Origin: an uncultured Collinsella sp. | GTDB lineage: Bacteria > Actinomycetota > Coriobacteriia > Coriobacteriales > Coriobacteriaceae | Length of the DNA: 29,765 nucleotides | Assembly: GCA_900756765.1 (NCBI GenBank) | Contig: CAAELE010000034.1 | Location: forward strand, 1-29,765 | Direction of reading: 5' to 3' | Shown: positions 1-8,526 of the stretch, piece after piece | Numbering within the stretch: the first letter of the stretch is position 1 | Layout of the letters: each line of letters starts with the position of its first letter | Translations under genes and position numbers: made by a program | The notes under the pieces: model-generated | What the model was told of the DNA's origin: nothing | Databases searched by the model: none | The model's input: the letters and a program-made list of their open reading frames with translations, nothing else

Positions 1-1001
1 AGCGTGACTACGGGCTTTCCATCGCAGACTTTTATGCCAAAGTCTGGTGGCCCGATCTGCAAAAGCTCGCGCAAAAATACGGCATTCGCTTTACTGGCGT
101 GATGATCGAAAACTACGAGGACGCGGTCAACCAGACCGAGCCCGCGCGACAGGCCGATACCACGCAGTTCCGCTACTTTGGCGGCATGCTGCTGCAGATG
201 GGCGGAGAGCTGGGCTTTCACGGCTACAACCATCAGCCGCTGGCACTCTGGGACACCGACTATGGCACGCTGTACGACTACAAGACGTGGAAGAACAAGG
301 AAACACTCGTCGCATCTCTCAACGAACTCATCGCCTTCCAGGACGAGGTGCTGCCCAACGCGCACGGCTCGGTCTACGTGCCGCCGTCGAATATCCTTTC
401 GGCCCGCGCGCGCAAGATTATTGGCGAGGACGTGCCGCGCATTAAGACCATTGCCAGTACGTATTTTGAGGACGGCACCGATCTTCCGTACGTGCAGGAG
501 TTTGGCGTGGCGAGCGATGGCATTGTGGAGCAGCCGCGTATTGTCTCGGGCGGCATGGTCGACGATTCCTACATGCGCCTGGCCGCCGTGTCCGAGCTCA
601 ACATGCACTACGTGAGCACGCACTTTATGCACCCCGATGACCTGCTGGATCCCGATCGCGGCGCCAAGGAGGGCTGGGAAGTCTATAAGGGCGGCCTGAC
701 TGACTACCTGGACTGGCTTACCAAGTCAGCGCCCGACCTGCGTTGCCAGACCGGCTCGGAATGCTCGGGCGCCATCCAGCGTTTTTCGTCCGTGACGGTG
801 AGCGTGGACACGAGCGACGACGCCTGGACGCTCAGCCTGGGCAATTTCCATGACGAGGCGTGGCTCATGTTCCGCGCCAATAACGGCGATCCGGGTACGG
901 TGTCCGGTGGCGAGATTAAACACCTGACGGGCGACCTGTACTTGGTTAAGGCTACGGACAAGACCGTGACGATTGAGCGTAAGGAGGGTGGCGACCGATG
1001 A
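1..1001 (+). CDS. DUF2194-type polysaccharide deacetylase-like protein (5' partial)
   Basis: The reading frame is open from the left edge (first full codon at base 3), so the N-terminus lies outside the window. An in-frame GTG at 99 is probably internal, because the upstream codons encode a continuous plausible protein (DYGLSIADFYAKVWWPDLQ). Histidine/aspartate-rich stretches, HGYNHQP and THFMHPDD, are typical of carbohydrate-deacetylase folds with metal ligands. The overall sequence resembles the DUF2194 proteins found next to pelF and pelG in Gram-positive bacteria, where they may stand in for the PelA deacetylase. The C-terminal ~100 residues look like a beta-rich accessory domain. The stop codon overlaps the start of pelF by four bases (ATGA), implying translational coupling. 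The role as an exopolysaccharide deacetylase or hydrolase is inferred from context; no activity motif is complete enough to prove it. Confidence 0.7.
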   Translation, partial: RDYGLSIADFYAKVWWPDLQKLAQKYGIRFTGVMIENYEDAVNQTEPARQADTTQFRYFGGMLLQMGGELGFHGYNHQPLALWDTDYGTLYDYKTWKNKETLVASLNELIAFQDEVLPNAHGSVYVPPSNILSARARKIIGEDVPRIKTIASTYFEDGTDLPYVQEFGVASDGIVEQPRIVSGGMVDDSYMRLAAVSELNMHYVSTHFMHPDDLLDPDRGAKEGWEVYKGGLTDYLDWLTKSAPDLRCQTGSECSGAIQRFSSVTVSVDTSDDAWTLSLGNFHDEAWLMFRANNGDPGTVSGGEIKHLTGDLYLVKATDKTVTIERKEGGDR

Positions 1002-2425
1002 GGATCTGCTTAGTGCTCGAGGGCTGCTACCCCTATGTACACGGCGGTGTGTCCACCTGGATGCACGGCTACATCGCGGCCATGCCCGAGCATGAGTTTG
1101 TGCTGTGGGTGATTGGCGCCCACGCCGAAGACCGCGGCAAGTTCGTCTACGAGCTGCCCGGCAATGTCGTCGAGGTGCACGAGGTGTTCCTGGACGATGC
1201 CCTGCGTCTTTCGGGCGAGCAGGAGGAAGTCGACTTCGACGACCGCGAGCGCGAGGCGTTGTGCCGTCTGGTTTCGCTCTCCAATCCGGACTGGGACGTG
1301 CTGTTCGATATCTTCCAGCGCCGTCACGTGCATCCGCTCTCATTTTTGCAGAGCCGCACGTTTATGGACATCTTCCGCGACGTGTGCCTGGCCGAGTACC
1401 CGTACACGCCTTTCGCCGACGCCTTCCACACCATGCGTTCGATGTTACTGCCCGTGCTTTATCTGCTGGGCAGCGAGGTTCCGGTGGCTGATGTGTACCA
1501 CGCCATTTCGACCGGCTACGGCGGTCTGCTCGCCTGTCTGGGCTCATGCGTTCACCATGCGCCGGTACTGCTCACCGAGCACGGCATCTACACGCGCGAA
1601 CGCGAGGAAGAGATCATTCGCGCCGACTGGGTGGTGCCGTCGTTTAAGGACCGCTGGATTCGCTTTTTCTACCTGCTTTCGGAGGAGATCTACCGTCGCG
1701 CTTTCCGTGTGACGAGTCTGTTCCACAACGCCCGCAAGACGCAGATTGACATGGGGTGCGATGCGGACAAGTGCCTGGTTATCCCCAACGGCATCCAGTT
1801 CGATCGCTTTAAGGACATACCCTTAAAGCCCGATGACGGCTGGGTGGACATTGGCGCGGTGGTGCGCCTGGCGCCCATCAAGGACGTTAAGACCATGATC
1901 TACGCCTTCTTTGAGCTGCACGAGCGCCTGCCCAAGGTGCGCCTGCATATTATGGGTGGCGTGGACGACGAGGAATATGGCGCCGAGTGCCATGCGCTGG
2001 TGGAGACATTGGGCGTGCGTGACTTGATCTTTACCGGCCGCGTCAATGTGGTCGAGTACATGGAAAAGCTCGACTTTACCATTTTGACGAGCATCTCCGA
2101 GGGTCAGCCGTTGAGCGTGCTGGAATCGCTGGGTGCGCGTCGCCCCTGCGTGACGACTGAAGTGGGCTGCTGCCGCGAGCTGCTCGAGGGCGCCCCGGGC
2201 GACGACTTTGGCGTGGCTGGATTCGTGAGCCCGCCCATGTATCGTAAGGGCTTGGCCGATGCCATGGAGCGCATGTGCGCGAGCCGTGCCCGCCGTCTGG
2301 AAATGGGGGAGCGCGGCCAGCGTCGCGTGGCGACCTATTACCTACACGAGCAGATGCTCGCCAACTATCGCGCGCTGTACGACGAGACGGCTCGCGCGTT
2401 TGACCTGTCCAGAGAGGGGGAGTAG
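998..2425 (+). CDS. pelF: PelF-like GT4 family glycosyltransferase
   Basis: This is a 475-residue cytosolic glycosyltransferase of the GT-B fold. The N-terminus (MRICLVLEGCYPYVHGGVST) carries the glycine-rich loop and flavour of the DUF3492 domain that marks PelF. The C-terminal half has the GT4 signature: IPNGIQFDRF, then the E-x7-E motif SEGQPLSVLE at about residues 368-376. Its length fits the family. PelF is known to polymerise UDP-activated hexosamine into the Pel polymer, working with the membrane protein PelG. The ATG overlaps the stop of the preceding gene by four bases, and pelG follows three bases after the stop, so the three are translated as a unit. The exact sugar substrate in this Gram-positive setting cannot be read from sequence. 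Confidence 0.9.
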   Translation: MRICLVLEGCYPYVHGGVSTWMHGYIAAMPEHEFVLWVIGAHAEDRGKFVYELPGNVVEVHEVFLDDALRLSGEQEEVDFDDREREALCRLVSLSNPDWDVLFDIFQRRHVHPLSFLQSRTFMDIFRDVCLAEYPYTPFADAFHTMRSMLLPVLYLLGSEVPVADVYHAISTGYGGLLACLGSCVHHAPVLLTEHGIYTREREEEIIRADWVVPSFKDRWIRFFYLLSEEIYRRAFRVTSLFHNARKTQIDMGCDADKCLVIPNGIQFDRFKDIPLKPDDGWVDIGAVVRLAPIKDVKTMIYAFFELHERLPKVRLHIMGGVDDEEYGAECHALVETLGVRDLIFTGRVNVVEYMEKLDFTILTSISEGQPLSVLESLGARRPCVTTEVGCCRELLEGAPGDDFGVAGFVSPPMYRKGLADAMERMCASRARRLEMGERGQRRVATYYLHEQMLANYRALYDETARAFDLSREGE

Positions 2426-2428
2426 CCG

Positions 2429-3973
2429 GTGGCCGGAATCGGTTTTGAGCTCAAACGCTTGTTTAAGCGCAAAGGCCTGTTTGCCACGATGCGCGCCTAC
2501 GGCTACGCCGGCATCGTGTGCACGGGCCCCATGCTGCTGGGCGTGCTGCTGCAGGTGGGCATTTTGGTGCTGTGCAGTCTGTGGGGTGTGGGCCGTGCCA
2601 ACCAGGACTTGCTGGTGTGCATGGTGACCTACACGCTGCTGGCGTCGCTTACGCTCACGAGCTTTTTCTCTATGCCGGTCACGCGCTTTTTGGCGGACAT
2701 GCTGTTTGCCGAGCGCGAGACAGAGATCCTGCCCTCGTTTTGGGGCTCCAATGCCATCATGCTCATTGCGGGCACGGTGCTCTACGGCGTCTTTTTGCTG
2801 TTCTCGGGCGCCACGCTGCTGCAGGGGCTGCTGTGCCTTTGGCTGTTCAACATTATGATCGTCAACTGGAACGGCATGAGCTATCTCACCGCTATTAAGG
2901 ATTACCGTGGCATTCTGTGCAGCTTTGCGGCGGCCATTGGCGTGGCGTGCCTGTGTGCCTTGGCCGCGCTGGCACTGGGGTTGCCGCCGGTCGAGGGCCT
3001 GTTGGCGTCAATCGCCCTGGGCTATGGCGTCATGCTCGCCTGGGACGTGGTGTTGCTGTACCGGTATTTTCCGCAGAGCGACCGCAGCCCCTGGCTCTTT
3101 TTGCGCTGGCTCGACCAATTTATGCCGCTGGCGCTCACGGGCCTATTTACCAACCTGGGGCTTTTTGCGCACCTGGTGATTATTTGGGCAGGGCCCATTG
3201 GCGTGCAGGTCAAAGGCCTGTTTTACGGCGCGCCCTATCATGATGTGCCGGCGTTGCTTGCGTTTTTGACCATTCTGGTCACGACCGTCAACTTTGTGGT
3301 GTCGGTCGAGGTCAACTTCTATCCGCGCTACCGCGACTACTACAGCCTGTTTAACGACGGCGGCGTGGTGGGCGACATCGTGGTGGCCGAGGAGGAAATG
3401 CTCGCCACGCTCAACCGGGAGCTGCGGTTTTGCGCGCTCAAGCAGCTGTTTGTGACGGCGGCGGTCATCTCGCTCGAGACCACGGTGCTCTCGGCCCTGC
3501 CACTGGGCTTCAACAACCTGATGCACGGGTATTTCCGCACGCTGTGTGTGGGCTATGGCCTGTATGCCGTGGGCAACACGATTCTGCTGATCTTGCTGTA
3601 CTTTACCGACTACAAGGGTGCCGTGCTTGCATCCGGGCTGTTCGCTGGCGTGGCGGGGCTGGCGACCATCGTCTCGTTGTTCTTTCCGCAGCAGTTTTAT
3701 GGCTTTGGCTTTTTACTCGGCGCGGCGGTGTTTTTTGTTGTGGCGCTCTTGCGGCTCGATGCCTATACCGCCAACTTGCCGTATCGTATTCTGAGCCAGC
3801 AGCCCATCGTGGCGACCGACAAGACGGGTCGCTTTACGGAGCTGGGCCGCTTGCTCGACCGTGCCGAACAGCGCTACGAGGAGCTGCGTCTAGAGGGCGA
3901 GCCGCATGGCGCTTTTGAGCGCACAGTGGTCCGCGTGTATCGCAACCATTGGGGAGGTTCTGATGACCGATAG
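2429..3973 (+). CDS. pelG: PelG-like exopolysaccharide transporter
   Basis: This 514-residue polytopic membrane protein has roughly a dozen hydrophobic segments spread along its length. It opens with MAGIGFELKRLF, a start characteristic of PelG, a MOP/polysaccharide-transporter relative thought to move the Pel polymer across the cytoplasmic membrane and to be needed for PelF activity. The start is GTG, preceded by a purine-rich ribosome site (AGAGAGGGGG) and only three bases after pelF. The last ~70 residues are soluble and charged, and probably cytosolic. The following gene starts 11 bases before the stop, another sign of tight coupling. The family call is firm; the transported polymer is inferred from the neighbouring pelF. 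Confidence 0.88.
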   Translation: MAGIGFELKRLFKRKGLFATMRAYGYAGIVCTGPMLLGVLLQVGILVLCSLWGVGRANQDLLVCMVTYTLLASLTLTSFFSMPVTRFLADMLFAERETEILPSFWGSNAIMLIAGTVLYGVFLLFSGATLLQGLLCLWLFNIMIVNWNGMSYLTAIKDYRGILCSFAAAIGVACLCALAALALGLPPVEGLLASIALGYGVMLAWDVVLLYRYFPQSDRSPWLFLRWLDQFMPLALTGLFTNLGLFAHLVIIWAGPIGVQVKGLFYGAPYHDVPALLAFLTILVTTVNFVVSVEVNFYPRYRDYYSLFNDGGVVGDIVVAEEEMLATLNRELRFCALKQLFVTAAVISLETTVLSALPLGFNNLMHGYFRTLCVGYGLYAVGNTILLILLYFTDYKGAVLASGLFAGVAGLATIVSLFFPQQFYGFGFLLGAAVFFVVALLRLDAYTANLPYRILSQQPIVATDKTGRFTELGRLLDRAEQRYEELRLEGEPHGAFERTVVRVYRNHWGGSDDR

Positions 3974-5732
3974 GATGATGTCTCGCCGTCGCCTGTTTGA
4001 GGCGGCTGCCGGTGCGCTGCTGCTTTCGGGCTGCTCGTCTCAGGACGACTCCTCGACCAAAAAGGTCAAAAAGCAGGACAAGATTAAAAAGGCCGAGGCC
4101 TCGGGCGAGACCAAGCACCTGCGCGATAAGGACGAGTTGTACGAGGTCTATGACGACTCGGGCATTGTGACCATGTACCTGACGGTTTCGCGCGGTAACA
4201 GCTCCGAGAATACCGACCATAGCTGGGCCGAGATCAATACTTACTCGGTCTACGACTATGCCGACATGGGCGTGACGCGCTATCAGGTTATGGGCCTGCT
4301 GCAGCCGGGCGATGATAAGGGTCCAGTTGCTGGCGAGGTAGGCTATGGCGAGGAGGCGCCTAACGCCACGGTGCAGGTGCGCGGCCAGACGTCGAGCTCC
4401 TACACGCAAAAGAATTACAAGGTGGAGCTTAAGAAAGGCAAGGGCACCTGGCGCCAACAGCGCGCGATTGCGCTCAACAAGCACATGGGCGAGGGTATGC
4501 GCTTTCGTAACAAGATGGCCTACGATCTTATCCGCGGGATTCCCCAGATGATGGGCCTGCGCACGCAGTTTGTGCACTTATGGGTGTGCGATCAGACCGA
4601 AAAATCTAACGACACCTTTGAGGACTACGGTCTGTTTACGCAGGTGGAGCAGCTCAACAAAACGGCGCTTAAGGCACACGGCTTGGATAAGAGCGGACAT
4701 CTGTACAAGGTGAACAACTTCGATTTCCATCGCTTTGAGGACACCATTAAGCTCACCGATGACCCCGACTATAACCAGACGGCGTTTGAGGGCATGCTCG
4801 AGATTAAGGGCGATTCGGACCATACCAAGTTAATCGAGATGCTCGATGCGCTCAACGACGATACGCAAAAGATCGACGATGTGCTCGACACCTACTTCGA
4901 TACTGAAAACCTGGTCTATTGGATGGCGTTTCAGATCTTGACGGGCAATTGCGACACGCAGAACCGTAACTGCTATCTGTACAGCCCGCTTAACTCCAAA
5001 GTCTGGTACATCCTGGATTGGGACAACGACGGTATGCTGCGCAAGCTCGAGTTGAGCCTGACGGGGTTCTCGGATTATTCGAGCTGGGAGCGCGGCGTGA
5101 GCAACTACTGGGGCAACGTGCTGTTTAACCGCGCGTTGCGCAGTAAGTCGTTCCGCAGCGAACTCGACCGTGCCGTCAAGGACTTGCGCTCGTATTTGAC
5201 CGAGGAGCGACTGAGCAAGATGATCGAGCATTATCGCGAGGTCACGGAGCCGCTCGTCTTTGCTGCGCCCGACCTGGAGAATCTGCCCGTGACGAAGGAT
5301 GAATACGAGCAGATTACCGCGGCGATTCCTTCCGAGATCGAGGAGAACCATAAGAGCTTTCGCGAGAGCTATAAAAAGCCCATGCCGTTCTACATTGGCG
5401 TGCCACAGATCGATAACGGTAAGCTGCGCATCAACTGGGATGCGTCCTACGACTTTAAGGCGCGCGACATTCGCTATACCGTGGAGCTTGCGCGCGACTA
5501 TGCCATAAGCGACGTGGTCTTTAAGGCCGAGGACGTGCTGCTGCCCGAGGTAACGTGCGATGCGCCCGATGCTGGCCAGTATTTTGTGCGCGTGCGTGCC
5601 ACCAACTCCGAAGGCTATACGCAGGATGCGTTTGACTACTATGTGATCGACGACGGCAAACAGTACGGCATGAAGTGCTTCTACGTGCAAGATGGCGGCA
5701 AGGTCGTGGAGGACACGTATGCTGAGGGCTAG
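3963..5732 (+). CDS. CotH kinase family lipoprotein with C-terminal fibronectin III-like domain
   Basis: I start the protein (589 aa) at the ATG five bases after GGAGGT; a longer frame from 3906 lacks a ribosome site and would bury the signal peptide. The N-terminus reads SRRRLF, then a short hydrophobic run and the lipobox LSGC (Cys24). This fits a lipoprotein, possibly exported by the Tat route. The CotH kinase fold follows: RGQTSSSYTQKNYKVEL near residue 140, AIALNKHMGEGMRFRNK near 168, and a catalytic segment with D331-x4-N336 followed by the acidic metal motif DWDND at 352-356. About residues 478-575 look like a fibronectin type III domain. CotH proteins are atypical kinases that phosphorylate proteins outside the cytosol, as in spore coats; other family members modify different substrates. 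In this operon the target may be a surface protein or the polymer itself, which is unproven. Confidence 0.85.
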   Translation: MTDRMMSRRRLFEAAAGALLLSGCSSQDDSSTKKVKKQDKIKKAEASGETKHLRDKDELYEVYDDSGIVTMYLTVSRGNSSENTDHSWAEINTYSVYDYADMGVTRYQVMGLLQPGDDKGPVAGEVGYGEEAPNATVQVRGQTSSSYTQKNYKVELKKGKGTWRQQRAIALNKHMGEGMRFRNKMAYDLIRGIPQMMGLRTQFVHLWVCDQTEKSNDTFEDYGLFTQVEQLNKTALKAHGLDKSGHLYKVNNFDFHRFEDTIKLTDDPDYNQTAFEGMLEIKGDSDHTKLIEMLDALNDDTQKIDDVLDTYFDTENLVYWMAFQILTGNCDTQNRNCYLYSPLNSKVWYILDWDNDGMLRKLELSLTGFSDYSSWERGVSNYWGNVLFNRALRSKSFRSELDRAVKDLRSYLTEERLSKMIEHYREVTEPLVFAAPDLENLPVTKDEYEQITAAIPSEIEENHKSFRESYKKPMPFYIGVPQIDNGKLRINWDASYDFKARDIRYTVELARDYAISDVVFKAEDVLLPEVTCDAPDAGQYFVRVRATNSEGYTQDAFDYYVIDDGKQYGMKCFYVQDGGKVVEDTYAEG

Positions 5733-6510
5733 TGCGCTGCTTGAGCGTCTGGCGGCACCTCCTGCGCGTACCACGCAGGAGCGCTATCGCCACGAGCTCA
5801 AATATCTCATTAACGAGGGCGAGCACGCCGCGCTGGCCTGCCGTATGGCGCCGGTGTTTAAGCTGGATAAACATGCGCAGGCGGGCGGTTACACCATTCG
5901 CAGCCTGTACTTTGACGACTATTGCAACTCGGCCTACGAGGAAAAAGACGCCGGTATTCTCATGCGTAAAAAGTATCGCGTGCGCATCTACAACGGCAGC
6001 GACAAGGTGATTAAGCTCGAGCGCAAAAAGAAGTACGGCAGCTGGATCTATAAGGAGGACGCGCCGCTTACGCGTGGCGAGTTTGAGCAGCTTCTGGCTG
6101 GCGACTACGACTTTTTGCTCAGGAGCTCCCACCAACTTTGCCGTGAGTTCTACATCGAGTGCATCTGCAATATGATGCGCCCGCGGACCATTGTGGATTA
6201 CGAGCGCGAGCCGTGGGTGATGGACGAAGGCACCGTGCGCATCACGTTTGACATGAACGTGCGCGCCGCGGTGGGAAGCTTCGATATCTTTGACGCGACG
6301 CTGCCCGCGCTGCCCGTGCTGGAGCCGGGCAAGCTGGTGATGGAGGTCAAGTTTACGGAGTTTTGCCCGCAGCTGGTGCGCGATATGGTGCCGCCGGGTG
6401 CGGCCGAACTCACGGCGGTCTCCAAGTACTGCCTGTGTTACGAAAAGACCGCCTACCTGCGCGGATTTAATTACTGGGAATCGGATTTTGAGAACCGAGG
6501 GGATATTTAG
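5719..6510 (+). CDS. VTC domain protein (polyphosphate polymerase-type)
   Basis: The product is 263 aa if translation begins at the ATG six bases after GGAGG, overlapping the CotH gene by 14 bases. The VTC tunnel-fold motifs occur in order: ELKY (Lys28), RSLYFDD (61-67), KYRVRIY (R87, R89), KLERKKK (from Lys99), YEREPWV (161-167), RITFDMNVR (174-182), VMEVKFTE (207-214) and SKYCLCYE (235-242). These basic residues and the conserved glutamate correspond to the triphosphate-tunnel active site that in yeast Vtc4 makes polyphosphate from ATP. There is no membrane segment, so it should act in the cytosol, probably docked on the DUF4956 membrane protein encoded next. Whether it makes polyphosphate or handles another triphosphate is unknown. 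Confidence 0.87.
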   Translation: MLRASALLERLAAPPARTTQERYRHELKYLINEGEHAALACRMAPVFKLDKHAQAGGYTIRSLYFDDYCNSAYEEKDAGILMRKKYRVRIYNGSDKVIKLERKKKYGSWIYKEDAPLTRGEFEQLLAGDYDFLLRSSHQLCREFYIECICNMMRPRTIVDYEREPWVMDEGTVRITFDMNVRAAVGSFDIFDATLPALPVLEPGKLVMEVKFTEFCPQLVRDMVPPGAAELTAVSKYCLCYEKTAYLRGFNYWESDFENRGDI

Positions 6511-6513
6511 ACC

Positions 6514-7179
6514 ATGAGCACCAGGGACTTTTTTAAGAACTCCGTTTTGGAGGCGTTTGGTCAGGTCGACCCTGCCAAGATCGGCCTGTCGCTGCTCGTG
6601 GCACTCGCCATAGGCATCCTGATCTATTTCGTGTACAAGCGCTTCTTTACCGGCGTGGTGTACTCGCGCAGCTTTGCCGTGACGCTCGTGGGCATGTGCG
6701 TGCTCACGTGCATGGTGACACTCGCGATCTCGACCAACGTGGTCATCTCGCTCGGTATGGTCGGTGCTCTGTCCATCGTTCGTTATCGTACGGCGGTCAA
6801 GGACCCGCTCGACCTGCTGTATCTGTTTTGGGCCATTACCACGGGCATTACGGCAGGCGCTGGCATGTACGCGCTCGTGGGGCTTACGGCAGTGGTGATC
6901 GTGGCGATGATCGCCGGCTTTGCGAGCCATCAGGACAAGGCACGCGTGTACATGATGCTGATTCACTATACGGGCCAGACCACCGGCGACGACATCGTGC
7001 GCGCTTTTGGCCGCACCAAGTTTACGGTGAAGTCCAAGACCATGCGCGGTGACAAGGTCGAGATGGCCGTCGAGGTGTTCTCGGACGGCGTGGATATGAA
7101 CTATGCTGACGCCATCCGTGCGCTCGACGGCGTGGAAGACCTCACGCTCATCCAGTACAACGGCGAGTATCACGGGTAA
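6514..7179 (+). CDS. DUF4956 membrane protein
   Basis: This 221-residue protein has three to five N-terminal hydrophobic segments (around residues 22-42, 52-75, 78-90 and 105-135) followed by a soluble ~80-residue alpha/beta tail. The signature stretch GALSIVRYRTAVKDP, followed by DLLYLFWAIT, is the hallmark of DUF4956, a family of unknown function regularly encoded beside VTC and CotH genes. It starts three bases after the VTC gene stop and is the last gene of the operon. By association it may anchor VTC at the membrane or carry its product across, as the membrane part of a phosphate-transfer or polymer-modification complex. That role is inference; the family assignment is strong. Confidence 0.85.
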   Translation: MSTRDFFKNSVLEAFGQVDPAKIGLSLLVALAIGILIYFVYKRFFTGVVYSRSFAVTLVGMCVLTCMVTLAISTNVVISLGMVGALSIVRYRTAVKDPLDLLYLFWAITTGITAGAGMYALVGLTAVVIVAMIAGFASHQDKARVYMMLIHYTGQTTGDDIVRAFGRTKFTVKSKTMRGDKVEMAVEVFSDGVDMNYADAIRALDGVEDLTLIQYNGEYHG

Positions 7180-7183
7180 CTAT

Positions 7184-7323
7184 GTTCCGGCGTTCTAACG
7201 AATGCCGGACCGCTCGACGCTGCGCGGGCATCTGCCGGGCGATCTGCCGCTCAAACCGTCGCTCGCGTACATAAAGTACGCTTCGCTCCTCTTTCGCGGC
7301 ACCTCGCCACGGTAGCTGCCCGC
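7184..7323 (+). repeat. Modular palindromic intergenic repeat, copy 1 (boxes A, B and C)
   Basis: The element begins five bases after the DUF4956 stop. Box A (7184-7210) is a hairpin, GTTCCGGCGTT paired with AATGCCGGAC. Box B (7214-7230) is TCGACGCTGCGCGGGCA. Box C (7247-7301) is a long imperfect palindrome centred on GCGTAC-ATAAA-GTACGC. Flanking arms also pair (GCGGGCA at 7224-7230 with TGCCCGC at 7317-7323). Boxes A and B recur after rpoD and box C recurs after guaB. No protein-coding signal is visible. It resembles REP/BIME-type extragenic repeats. Confidence 0.8.
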
Positions 7324-7381
7324 TCGCTGACGTTTGCTCGACCTGGGTGGGCCGATTTGGTTCACATGCCGTCTTCACGGG

Positions 7382-7403
7382 TATTATGGTGCAAGCGATT
7401 TCA
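7382..7403 (+). promoter_or_regulatory. LacI-family regulator promoter -10 and autoregulatory operator
   Basis: TATTAT at 7382-7387 is a plausible -10 box; the -35 is unclear (TTGGTT with a long 19-base spacer is the best candidate). The operator TGCAAGCGATTTCA at 7390-7403 fits the pattern TGnAAnCGnTTnCA shared by the two sites before the PTS gene. It would cover the transcription start, as expected for autorepression. Confidence 0.6.
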
Positions 7404-7418
7404 ATGACAGGGGTACTC

Positions 7419-8399
7419 GTGGTAAAGATGAAAGATGTGGCCGAGCTGGCCGGCGTTTCGAGCGCCGCCGTCTCGCGCTACCTCAACGGCGGCTACATAT
7501 CGGCGGACAAGGCCGATCGCATTAAGCAGGCGATTGAGCTGACCGGTTACGTCCGCTCCAACCAGGCTCGCGCGCTGCGCACCGGCTCCACCAAGCTCAT
7601 CGGCGTTATCGTGCCTAAGATCAACTCGGAATCCGTGAGTCGCATCACCGCCGGCATCGGTCAGGTGCTCGGTCACCGCGGGTACCAGATGCTGCTTGCC
7701 AATACCGACAATGCGGCCGATCGCGAGCTCGAGTATCTCGACCTGTTCCAGAACCACCCGGTCGATGGCATCGTGCTCGTGGCGACCATGATCACCGACG
7801 AACATCGTGCGGCCATTGCGTCTTGCCGTGTGCCCATTGTGCTGATCGGCCAAAACGTCGAGGGCGCAGCTTGCGTCTACCATGACGATTACGAGGCTGC
7901 CTTTGAGCTGGGTCAAGCGCTTGCGGGTCGCATGGACGGCAAGATCGCCTATATTGGAGTTACCGAAGAAGACCGTGCCGCCGGTTACGACCGTCGTCGT
8001 GGTTTTGAGGCCGGCTTGCGCGCCGCGGGTAACCCGCTCGATGCCGCCTTGATTCGCCTGGGCTCGTTTACGCTCGACTCGGGCTATAGTGCGGCGCGCG
8101 AACTGCTTTCTGTTGCTCCCGATGTTTCGTTTATCGCGTGCGCGACCGACACCATGGCGGCGGGCGCGCTGCGTGCCATCGATGAGGTTCGCGGCATGGG
8201 CGAGGGCATACACCGCGTGAGTGGTTTTGGCGACAACGCATTTTTGCGCGCGCTGACGGGCGGCATTCCCACCGTGCATTATGGTTACCTGACCAGTGGC
8301 GTCGAGGCCACCAGCATGCTGCTCGACGCGCTCGATGGCGAGGAGGGGGAGAGCGGTCTCAAGACGCTCAAGCTCGGCCATCAGCTTATGAATGTCTAG
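7419..8399 (+). CDS. LacI-family transcriptional regulator of sucrose use
   Basis: The product is 326 aa from a GTG start five bases after AGGGG. Upstream in-frame ATGs are less likely because the operator and probable transcription start lie between them and this codon. The N-terminal helix-turn-helix is at residues 5-25 (MKDVAELAGVSSAAVSRYLN), followed by the hinge region and then a periplasmic-binding-protein-like effector domain starting near residue 60 (KLIGVIVPKI). It sits immediately upstream of, and in the same direction as, the sucrose PTS gene. Matching operators lie before both genes, so it most likely represses itself and the PTS gene, with scrB probably controlled by read-through. 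The inducer is inferred to be a sucrose-derived sugar; catabolite-type control through the same cre-like sites is an alternative. Confidence 0.88.
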   Translation: MVKMKDVAELAGVSSAAVSRYLNGGYISADKADRIKQAIELTGYVRSNQARALRTGSTKLIGVIVPKINSESVSRITAGIGQVLGHRGYQMLLANTDNAADRELEYLDLFQNHPVDGIVLVATMITDEHRAAIASCRVPIVLIGQNVEGAACVYHDDYEAAFELGQALAGRMDGKIAYIGVTEEDRAAGYDRRRGFEAGLRAAGNPLDAALIRLGSFTLDSGYSAARELLSVAPDVSFIACATDTMAAGALRAIDEVRGMGEGIHRVSGFGDNAFLRALTGGIPTVHYGYLTSGVEATSMLLDALDGEEGESGLKTLKLGHQLMNV

Positions 8400-8486
8400 G
8401 CTTTGTGCATGTCTGCCGGCCTCTGATTCCCTGGCTTTGCCTCAAAACTACCTTTCACCGTCAAAAACTGACCGTTTACCGTTATA

Positions 8487-8500
8487 TGAAAACGATTACA
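8487..8500 (+). promoter_or_regulatory. LacI-family operator O1 before PTS gene
   Basis: TGAAAACGATTACA is a near-palindrome fitting TGnAAnCGnTTnCA, the usual LacI/CcpA operator form. An identical 14-mer lies 26 bases downstream, placing the two sites about two and a half helical turns apart. Confidence 0.75.
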
Positions 8501-8512
8501 GATAAATGAAAC

Positions 8513-8526
8513 TGAAAACGATTACA
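8513..8526 (+). promoter_or_regulatory. LacI-family operator O2 before PTS gene
   Basis: An identical second copy of TGAAAACGATTACA, followed by 56 bases of leader to the PTS start codon. The promoter itself must lie in the AT-rich stretch at about 8460-8530, but I cannot assign its hexamers with confidence. Confidence 0.75.

Noticed and set aside
3906..3962. Upstream start for the CotH protein
   Set aside because: Lies inside pelG without a ribosome site and would place 19 residues ahead of a clear lipoprotein signal.
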